Assembly: GCF_001499965.1 (NCBI RefSeq)
Contig: NZ_LQIT01000037.1
Coordinates: forward strand, 1 to 57,642
From: Mycobacterium sp. GA-2829
GTDB taxonomy: Bacteria; Actinomycetota; Actinomycetes; Mycobacteriales; Mycobacteriaceae
Length of the DNA: 57,642 bases
Reading direction: 5' to 3'
Shown here: positions 8,440 through 16,827 of the stretch, in pieces
How positions within the stretch are numbered: position 1 is the stretch's first letter
How the letters are laid out: each line of letters opens with the position of its first letter
Program-made: the position numbers and the translations under genes
Notes under the pieces: model-generated
The model's database searches: none
Seen by the model: only the letters and a program-made list of their open reading frames with translations
What the model was told of the DNA's origin: nothing

Positions 8440-9342
8440 TCAGTCCACAACGGCTTTGGCCACCGCGACGCAGACCGTCAGCCACGCCGGATCCGGTGTC
8501 GCGGCGGTCTGCAGCTCCCACACGGCGTTGTGCACCATGCGGACGATGACCCAGGCGCGGGCGCGGTGCTCGTCGAATCCCGCGGTGTCGACCAGCGTGT
8601 AGAAGCGGCGACGCACGCCGTCGCGAACGTCGCCGGCGAGTTCGTCCCAGCGGTTCCACAGCATCGGGGCGATCTCGAAATGCGGGTCGCCGTCGAGCGG
8701 TTTGGGGTCGATCACCACCCAGGGCCGGTCGGCGCCGTCGTCGGTGGCGAGCACGTTGGCGTAGTGCAGGTCGGTGTGCACCAGGGTGCCGCGACTGGCG
8801 GGGTCGGCGTGCAGGTCGCGGGCCAGGCCGAGCGCCTGTTCGACCAGCCGGTGCGGTACCGGCGAATTCCGGGGCAGCGCAGCCAGTTCGGCGATGCGCT
8901 GATCCAACCACGTTGGCAGCGAACGCAACTGGGGGAGCGCCGGGACGTGGATGCGGCGGTACAGGTCGCAGACGACGACGCAGGCGTCGACGTCGGACAG
9001 TGCGCGTAGATCGCGGTCGCCCACCCGCTCGAGCAGTAGCGCGCGCCGGTGCGGTTGGGCGCTGAGCAGCCGCACCGCGCCGTATCCGGCCCACCGGCGC
9101 AGCGCGAGGTGTTCGTGTTCGGACTCGTCGTCGGGGAAGCCGAGCTTGAGGATCGCCGACTGGCCGCGCGGCGTACGTACCGGCAGCACAAGGGAAGTCG
9201 TGCCGTGGGTGGGCGCACCGTCGACGCGTAGCTCCCATTCGCGCAGCTGGATCTGCGTCCATGCCGGCAGCGTCTGCACCCACTGCGCCCACCGCGGGCC
9301 GCGAGCGGCCATCGCCTGGACGGCGTCGGGGAGGTCGCTCAT
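8440..9342 (-). CDS. Aminoglycoside/streptomycin phosphotransferase (APH(6)-like) family kinase
   Basis: About 300 residues from ATG 9342 (MSDLPDAVQAM); the open frame continues upstream but that part antisenses katG. The kinase core is clear: a Lys in ILKLGFPDDE, the Brenner-type catalytic loop LVHTDLHYANVL, and the metal-binding IDPKPLDGDPHFE. The WNRWDEL segment is typical of the APH(6)/streptomycin 6-kinase branch. It may phosphorylate an aminoglycoside or an endogenous sugar; chromosomal members are often of unknown substrate. A hairpin (9352-9385) lies ten bases before the ATG and there is no visible ribosome-binding site, so translation may be weak or need its own promoter. Confidence 0.75.
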   Translation of the reverse strand: MSDLPDAVQAMAARGPRWAQWVQTLPAWTQIQLREWELRVDGAPTHGTTSLVLPVRTPRGQSAILKLGFPDDESEHEHLALRRWAGYGAVRLLSAQPHRRALLLERVGDRDLRALSDVDACVVVCDLYRRIHVPALPQLRSLPTWLDQRIAELAALPRNSPVPHRLVEQALGLARDLHADPASRGTLVHTDLHYANVLATDDGADRPWVVIDPKPLDGDPHFEIAPMLWNRWDELAGDVRDGVRRRFYTLVDTAGFDEHRARAWVIVRMVHNAVWELQTAATPDPAWLTVCVAVAKAVVD

Positions 9343-9351
9343 GTCAACGAA

Positions 9352-9385
9352 ACGCCCCGCGAACCGGGTGCGGTTCGCGGGGCGT
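9352..9385 (-). terminator. Hairpin after katG, 15-bp perfect stem
   Basis: A perfect 15-bp GC-rich stem with the 4-nt loop GGTG lies about 32 bases after the katG stop, followed on the minus strand by only a few T residues. Mycobacterial terminators often lack a U-tract, so this probably ends the furA-katG message. It also sits directly before the kinase gene start. Confidence 0.65.
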
Positions 9386-9416
9386 CCGTGTTGTCGTGAT
9401 GGCGATGGTTGCCGGG

Positions 9417-11666
<2,250 letters not shown>

Positions 11667-11727
11667 GGTGTTTCCCTTCAATTTCCGTACATCATTCGTG
11701 GTGATGGGGCTGCGATCACGGATGTGA

Positions 11728-12180
11728 TCAGGAACTACTTGCGATGGAACTCTCGGACGCACAGTCGGGGCAGCGGCCCCAGTAGATGACCTCGGCCTCG
11801 TCGAGCACGAACCCGTCGAGTCCGTCGTGCTCGGACGGTGTCAGGCAGGGTGCCTCGCCGACGGCGCAGTCGACGTCGGCGATGGTCCCGCAGGACCGGC
11901 ACACCACGTGGTGGTGGTTGTCGCCGACGCGGGTCTCGTACCGCGCCACCGAACCCGACGGTTGGATCCGGCGGATCAGCCGGGCGCCGGTGAGGGCGTG
12001 CAGGACGTCGTAGACCGCCTGCCGGGACACGTCGGGCAGGCTGGTGCGGACGGTCGCGAAGATGGTCTCGGTGTCCGCGTGGGGGTGGGTGTGGACCGCT
12101 TCGAGCACGGCGACCCGGGGTCGGGTCACGCGTAGATCAGCCCCCCGCAACAGCTCTACGTACTCGGGCGACGACGACAC
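11728..12180 (-). CDS. furA: Ferric-uptake-type repressor FurA
   Basis: 150 residues. An N-terminal winged helix (LRVTRPRVAVLEAV, recognition region VSRQAVYDVLHAL) is followed by a dimerisation domain with the metal-binding HHHVVCRSCG and a second Cys pair near the C-terminus (WGRCPDC). In mycobacteria FurA represses the furA-katG operon and responds to oxidation. The GTG start at 12180 is immediately preceded by an AT-rich stretch closely resembling, from memory, the described furA promoter/operator, in which transcription begins close to the start codon. KatG downstream confirms the identity. Confidence 0.95.
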   Translation of the reverse strand: MSSSPEYVELLRGADLRVTRPRVAVLEAVHTHPHADTETIFATVRTSLPDVSRQAVYDVLHALTGARLIRRIQPSGSVARYETRVGDNHHHVVCRSCGTIADVDCAVGEAPCLTPSEHDGLDGFVLDEAEVIYWGRCPDCASESSIASSS

Positions 12181-12181
12181 G

Positions 12182-12215
12182 ACAGTATGAGACTCCCTTT
12201 TTTGGATTAAGTCAA
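12182..12215 (-). promoter_or_regulatory. furA promoter and FurA-binding AT-rich segment
   Basis: Read on the minus strand: TTGACT (12215-12210), an A-rich spacer ending in AAAAAAGGGAG, then CATACT (12189-12184) just before the GTG. The spacing of 20 is a little long for sigma-A. The AT-rich spacer is the only such tract nearby and matches my recollection of the mycobacterial furA control region, where FurA binds across the -35 box. Confidence 0.65.
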
Positions 12216-12359
12216 GAGTTGGTCGCCGGCGTTTCGCCGCGGATCCCCGAGCCGTGGCTGCGGCGCGTCAATGACGTTCTGCACCAATCGGATTCCTTGA
12301 CCGCCGCGCCCGCCGGCGCGGTATCGGGCCATTCGGCCGCTGGCCGGGCCTGGCGCCTC

Positions 12360-12365
12360 TACTAT
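12360..12365 (+). promoter_or_regulatory. -10 box TACTAT for leaderless SRPBCC gene
   Basis: TACTAT ends six bases before GTG 12372, placing the transcription start on the start codon. This box decides the start of the SRPBCC gene, whose open frame extends much further upstream. No clear -35 is visible. Confidence 0.6.
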
Positions 12366-12371
12366 CGCAAC

Positions 12372-12803
12372 GTGGCCAAACTCGAGCTGAGCCGGGAGCT
12401 CCCGCTGGACCCGGAGGACGCCTGGGCGCACGCATCCAACCTGGCCGAGCTGGGGGACTGGCTCGTCATGCACGAAGGCTGGCGCAGCGAGCTGCCCGAC
12501 GAGCTGACCGCGGGCGCGACGATCGTCGGAGTGGCCGGGGCCAAGGGGATGCGCAACCGGGTGACGTGGACGATCCGGCGCGTCGATCCGCCGAAACTGC
12601 TCGTGGTCGACGGCAAGGGTGTGGGCGGCACCAAGTACGGCCTGAAGATGGCGGTGCGCCCCACCGCGTCGGGCAGTGCGTTCACCGTCACCCTCGAGCT
12701 CGGTGGGGCGCCGCTGTTCGGCCCGATCGGCGCCGCGGCCGCCCGTGCGGTCAAGGGCGACATCGAACGGTCGATCCGCCGGTTCGAGGAGCTCTACGTC
12801 TGA
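12372..12803 (+). CDS. SRPBCC family protein, Rv0910-like
   Basis: 143 residues, an intact SRPBCC (START-like) barrel: VAKLELSRELPLDPEDAW at the start, KGMRNRVTWTI in the middle, GAPLFGPIGAA and a C-terminal helix. Length and sequence pattern resemble M. tuberculosis Rv0910, reported as the toxin of a type II pair with Rv0909. No small antitoxin ORF lies upstream here (the 170 bases between furA and this gene hold only the furA promoter), so a toxin role is doubtful and a lipid-binding role is equally possible. GTG 12372 is chosen because a TACTAT box precedes it. The next gene overlaps its end. Confidence 0.75.
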   Translation: MAKLELSRELPLDPEDAWAHASNLAELGDWLVMHEGWRSELPDELTAGATIVGVAGAKGMRNRVTWTIRRVDPPKLLVVDGKGVGGTKYGLKMAVRPTASGSAFTVTLELGGAPLFGPIGAAAARAVKGDIERSIRRFEELYV

Positions 12804-14352
12804 GCGTCCGTCCGCGGCGCCGCGGGCGGACCACATCGAACTGCTGCGCCGCCGGGCGCTGACCGAGGACGCCGCGCGCCCCGACGCGGTCGCACGCAGG
12901 CACGCCGCCGGTGGCCGCACCCCGCGGGAGAACATCGCCGATCTCGTCGACGCCGGGTCGTTCGTCGAGTACGGCCGGTTCGCCATCGCCGCCCAGCGGG
13001 CGCGCCGCGACCTCGACGATCTGATCGCCCGCACGCCCGCCGACGGTCTGGTGGCGGGCACCGCGCGGATCGGCGGCGCACCGTGTGCGGTGCTGTCGTA
13101 CGACTACACCGTGCTGGCAGGCACCCAGGGCGCGCTCGGGCACCGCAAGAAGGACCGCTTGTTCGACCTCATCGAGCGGATGCGGCTGCCCACGGTCTTC
13201 TTCGCCGAGGGGGGCGGCGGGCGCCCGGGGGATACGGACTATCCGGTGGTCTCGTCACTCGACGTCCGCGCGTTCAAGCTGTGGGCGGCACTCTCCGGAC
13301 TCGTACCGCGGATCGCGGTGGTCAAGGGCCGGTGTTTCGCGGGCAACGCCGTCATCGCGGGCTGCGCGGATCTGATCGTCGCGACGGCGGACACCTCCAT
13401 CGGGATGGGCGGGCCCGCCATGATCGCGGGCGGCGGCCTCGGCGACGTGGCGCCGGATGCGGTCGGGCCGATCTCCACCCAGGAACCCAACGGCGTGGTC
13501 GACGTCGTGGTCGCCGACGAGGCCGAGGCGGTCGCGGTGACCAAGACCCTGGTCGGTTACTTCGGCGGAGCCGCGGCACCCGGCGCCGCATCCGACCAGA
13601 ACGCCTTGCGCACAGCGGTTCCCGAGCGCGCGCGACGCGCCTACGACGTCGCACCGATCATCCGCACCCTGGCCGACGAGGGGTCGGCGACATTCCTGCG
13701 GGAGCGGTTCGCTCGTGAGATGGTCACCGCGTTCATCCGGATCGAGGGTCGCCCCGTCGGGGTGCTCGCCAACGACACCCGCTACATGGCCGGCGCCATC
13801 ACCGCCGCGGCGTCGGACAAGGCGGCCCGCTTCCTGCAACTGTGCGACGCGTTCGACATCCCGGTCCTGTCGGTGGTCGACTGCCCCGGATACATGGTGG
13901 GTCCGGCGGCCGAGGCGGAAGCGTTGGTGCGCAGGGGTTCTCGGCTGCTGATCGCGGGCGCGGCACTGCGGGTGCCGTTGATCGCGGTGGTGTTGCGCCG
14001 CGGGTACGGCCTCGGCGCCCAGGCCATGACGGGCGGCGGACTGCACGAACCGCTGCTGACCGTGGCATGGCCGGGCGCCCACCTGGGCCCGATGGGACTG
14101 GAAGGCGCTGTCCGCCTGGGGATGCGCAAAGAGCTCGAGGCGATCGCCGACGACGCCGAACGCGAGGCGGCGGTGCGGCGCGCCACCGCCGCGGCACAGG
14201 ACAACGCCGCGGCGCTCAACGCGGCGGCCATGTTCGAGATCGACGATGTGATCGATCCGGCGGAGACCCGCGGGCTGATCGCGGCCACGCTCACCGCCGC
14301 AGCCGCCGCCCCGCGGGAACCGGGTCCGCGGCGCTTCGTCGACACCTGGTGA
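12745..14352 (+). CDS. Acyl-CoA carboxylase, carboxyltransferase (beta) subunit
   Basis: About 535 residues. Two crotonase-fold halves: the N-terminal half with ADHIELLRRRALTED, GRTPRENIADLVD and a Gly-rich GGGGRPGD; the C-terminal half with GRPVGVLANDTRYMAGAI and VVDCPGYMVGPAAEAE. It would transfer carboxyl from biotin to an acyl-CoA; the biotin-carrying alpha subunit is not in this window and the substrate cannot be read from sequence. The start is a problem. After the upstream stop there is no ATG, GTG or TTG before clearly conserved sequence, so I use GTG 12745, overlapping the SRPBCC gene by 59 bases. An ACG at 12796 sits where homologues would begin (TSERPSAAPRADH). Confidence 0.82.
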   Translation: MRSRATSNGRSAGSRSSTSERPSAAPRADHIELLRRRALTEDAARPDAVARRHAAGGRTPRENIADLVDAGSFVEYGRFAIAAQRARRDLDDLIARTPADGLVAGTARIGGAPCAVLSYDYTVLAGTQGALGHRKKDRLFDLIERMRLPTVFFAEGGGGRPGDTDYPVVSSLDVRAFKLWAALSGLVPRIAVVKGRCFAGNAVIAGCADLIVATADTSIGMGGPAMIAGGGLGDVAPDAVGPISTQEPNGVVDVVVADEAEAVAVTKTLVGYFGGAAAPGAASDQNALRTAVPERARRAYDVAPIIRTLADEGSATFLRERFAREMVTAFIRIEGRPVGVLANDTRYMAGAITAAASDKAARFLQLCDAFDIPVLSVVDCPGYMVGPAAEAEALVRRGSRLLIAGAALRVPLIAVVLRRGYGLGAQAMTGGGLHEPLLTVAWPGAHLGPMGLEGAVRLGMRKELEAIADDAEREAAVRRATAAAQDNAAALNAAAMFEIDDVIDPAETRGLIAATLTAAAAAPREPGPRRFVDTW

Positions 14353-14362
14353 CCGATCATGA

Positions 14363-15760
14363 TTGGCCACCAGTGTGCCGGGTACCACCTACGCCGTGTC
14401 CCAGCGCAGTGAACTGATCGTCACCGACCCCCGTACCGGCGAGACCGTCAGCCGGGTCCCCATCGCCGATGCGTCGACCTGCGCCGAGGCGGTGAAACGG
14501 GCCCGCGCGGCCAGTGCGGCGTGGGCGCGCACGCCGGCGGCCGAACGCGCGGCCGCGTTGACCGCCGCCGGGGGGGGGGGGGGGGAGGCCGCCGACGAAC
14601 TGGCCGATCTCAACGAGCAGGAGACGGGTAAGACGCGCGACGACTGCCTCGGCGGTGTCGACGCCGGTGCGGGCACGCTGGTGCAGTACGCCGAGCTGGG
14701 GCCGCTGCACCGCGGGCGCAGCCTGCACGGCCAGTGGTCGGCGACCGACCTGATGGTGCCCGAACCGCGCGGCGTGGTCGCGGTGTTGACGCCGTGGAAC
14801 GATCCGGTCGCGGTGGCCGCGGGTCTGCTGGGCGCCGCGCTGGTGAGCGGAAACACGGTGGTGCACAAGCCCAGTGAGCGGTGCCCGCGCACCGGGCGGC
14901 GGTTCGCCGAACTGCTCGCCGCGCAGCTCCCCGACGGGGTGCTCGAGATCGTCGACGGGGACGGCGCGGTCGGCGCCCACCTGGCGGGGGCCGAGGAGGT
15001 CGACGTCGTCGCGCATGTCGGCAGCAGTGCGACCGGCCGGGAGATCGCCCGCACCTGCGCCGACCGCGGCGCCAAGGTCATCCTCGAGAACGGCGGTAAC
15101 GACGCGTTGATCGTCGATTCTGACGTGTCCCCGCGGTGGGCCGCCGAGCAGGCGGCGATGGGCGCCTTCGCCAACGCCGGGCAGATCTGCGTGTCGGTCG
15201 AGCGCATCTACGTCGTGGGGGCCGTCGCCGAGGCGTTCACCGACGCCCTCGTCGAGGAGGCGCGCGCGTGGGGCGAGCGCATCGGCCCGCTCGTCGACGA
15301 ACGGCAGCGCGACGTCGTGCATCAGCACGTCACCGACGCCGTGGCGGCGGGCGCGCAGGTCCGCATCGGCGGGGAGCCGGCGTCGGGCCCGGGGTCGTTC
15401 TATCCGCCGACGGTGCTCACCGACTGCACCCCCGACATGCTCGTGATGCGGGAGGAGACGTTCGGCCCCGTGGCGCCGGTGCGGGTCGTGGCGGACTTCG
15501 CCACCGCACTCGAGGAGGCCGCGGCCGACCGCTACGGTCTCGCGGCGACCGTGCTGACGCGAGACATGGTGCACGCGCAGGAGGCGTGGCGGTCGCTGCC
15601 CGTCGGCACGGTCAAGATCAACGCCGCGTTCGGCGGGGCGCCCGGTGGGGCGTCGGAACCGCGAGGCGCCAGCGGTAGCGGGTTCGGTTTCGGACCCGAA
15701 CTCCTCGACGAGTTGACGGCGATGAAGGTGGTGCATCTCGCGCCCGCCCCGGCCGATTGA
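14363..15760 (+). CDS. Aldehyde dehydrogenase family protein
   Basis: 465 residues, typical of NAD(P)-dependent aldehyde dehydrogenases. PWNDPV, the cofactor-binding GSSATGREI, the general base Glu in ILENGGNDALI, the nucleophile Cys in NAGQICVSVERIY and EETFGPVAPV are all in order. It starts 11 bases after the carboxyltransferase gene, so they are probably co-transcribed and may act on the same acyl or aldehyde substrate. TTG 14363 is used; GTG 14375 and 14396 are alternatives. Residues about 70-74 are encoded by a run of 16 G, giving five glycines where homologues have an Ala-rich helix. A one-base change there would shift the frame. Confidence 0.85.
   Translation: MATSVPGTTYAVSQRSELIVTDPRTGETVSRVPIADASTCAEAVKRARAASAAWARTPAAERAAALTAAGGGGGEAADELADLNEQETGKTRDDCLGGVDAGAGTLVQYAELGPLHRGRSLHGQWSATDLMVPEPRGVVAVLTPWNDPVAVAAGLLGAALVSGNTVVHKPSERCPRTGRRFAELLAAQLPDGVLEIVDGDGAVGAHLAGAEEVDVVAHVGSSATGREIARTCADRGAKVILENGGNDALIVDSDVSPRWAAEQAAMGAFANAGQICVSVERIYVVGAVAEAFTDALVEEARAWGERIGPLVDERQRDVVHQHVTDAVAAGAQVRIGGEPASGPGSFYPPTVLTDCTPDMLVMREETFGPVAPVRVVADFATALEEAAADRYGLAATVLTRDMVHAQEAWRSLPVGTVKINAAFGGAPGGASEPRGASGSGFGFGPELLDELTAMKVVHLAPAPAD
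14570..14585. repeat. Homopolymer of 16 G inside aldehyde dehydrogenase gene
   Basis: Sixteen consecutive G residues, by far the longest homopolymer in the window. It stays in frame as five Gly codons plus the first base of Glu. It could be a hypermutable switch or a sequencing or assembly artefact. Confidence 0.9.
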
Positions 15761-15990
15761 AAATCATGCGATCCTACAGCAAACGTCCGCATCTACGGTG
15801 ACCTGGGTCGCCGGTACCTCTTCCTGTACCGCAGTTAATTAGTGGGCAACTGTTTTCGCTGATCAACCCGCTCATTCCGACGATCGTTGTATTGATCATG
15901 GACACGGCGGGGTATCCCTCGCGGCATCACAGCTGGGCCGCGCGGCTCGGCAGCAACGTCGGTGACCGGATCGGACGGAAGGCGAACGAC

Positions 15991-16797
15991 ATGACCACCG
16001 AAGGATTGACCCCCGAGGACCTCGCGGCTGAGAGCGCGATCGCACTGCCCGACAAGGAAGTGGTGTCGATCCTCGACCTCAACGCCGATGTGGACGTCGC
16101 GATCGACGCCGCCTCACCCATCGACCTCGCCGCGGCGGCCAATCTCAACGTCGCGGCCCCCATCGACGCTGCGGCGGGCGCCAACGTGCTCTCGTCCGGC
16201 TCGGGCGCACAGGCCGTCTCCGACCAGGGCACGATGCTCACCCAGAACCTGGACGCGAACGCCTTCGCGACATCCACCCAGGTCAGCGGGATCGACCAGG
16301 GCGGCATGGACACCGACGCCGACGAGACGCCCACCGACGGCACCGGAACCGACACCGGAACGGACGGCACAGGCACCACCGTCGACACCAGCCCGACCGC
16401 CCTGCTCGACGGCAACCTGCTCAACGTCAACGTCAACGTCGACCTCGACACCGACCTCGCGGCCCCGATCAGCGGCGCGGTCGCCGCCAACGCGAACGTC
16501 GCGGCACCGATCAACGCCGGCGTGGCCGCCAACATCGGCTCGGTCGACTCCGACGCGATCTCGGTCGCCACCCAGGACGCGATCATCGAGCAGAACCTCA
16601 CCGGCGAGGCCGTCGCGACGGCCGACCAGGAATCCGACATCTCCCAGGGTGACGGCGACGCCACCGGCGGCACCGACAGCACCGGCAGCACGGCCGAGTC
16701 CGGCAGCAGCGACTCCGGTAGCTCCGGCGACTCCGGCGGCACCGAGTCCGGCGGCTCGACCTCCGGCGGCGACGGCGGCGGTTCGACCGCGGGCTGA
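15991..16797 (+). CDS. Two-repeat Ala/Asn/Asp-rich protein, likely substrate of adjacent M50 protease
   Basis: 268 residues, no Sec signal peptide, no known enzyme domain. Residues 1-24 (ending ALPDKEV) look like a leader. Two 80-residue copies follow, 25-104 and 141-220, aligning without gaps (for example LNVAAPIDAAAGANV against ANVAAPINAGVAANI, and MLTQNLDANAFAT against IIEQNLTGEAVAT). They are separated by a Thr/Gly/Asp linker and followed by a Ser/Gly tail of about 48 residues. ATG 15991 has GGAAGG upstream; the open frame extends to 15892 but without the same support. The M50 protease gene follows after 30 bases. I do not recognise an established function; the pairing suggests a processed or exported surface protein. 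Confidence 0.75.
   Translation: MTTEGLTPEDLAAESAIALPDKEVVSILDLNADVDVAIDAASPIDLAAAANLNVAAPIDAAAGANVLSSGSGAQAVSDQGTMLTQNLDANAFATSTQVSGIDQGGMDTDADETPTDGTGTDTGTDGTGTTVDTSPTALLDGNLLNVNVNVDLDTDLAAPISGAVAANANVAAPINAGVAANIGSVDSDAISVATQDAIIEQNLTGEAVATADQESDISQGDGDATGGTDSTGSTAESGSSDSGSSGDSGGTESGGSTSGGDGGGSTAG
16063..16302 (+). repeat. First copy of 80-codon repeat
   Basis: Encodes residues 25-104 of the two-repeat protein. It aligns without gaps to 16411-16650 at an offset of 116 codons. The best-kept parts are NVAAPI, AxAAN and the QNL...AFAT/AVAT segment. DNA identity is lower than the protein pattern suggests, so the duplication is old. Confidence 0.7.
16411..16650 (+). repeat. Second copy of 80-codon repeat
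   Basis: Encodes residues 141-220. It keeps the order seen in the first copy: a VNVNVDLDTD-like strand segment, AAPI, AANANVAAPINAGVAANI, a variable stretch, QNL, then DISQG against GIDQG at the end of the first copy. Confidence 0.7.
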
Positions 16798-16827
16798 CCC
16801 GCCCCACCCGCCAGCGGAGGCATACCC

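Noticed and set aside
12304..12321. Short hairpin after the furA control region as a terminator
   Set aside because: Only a 7-bp GC stem, no gene ends there on the plus strand, and it lies upstream of a leaderless promoter.
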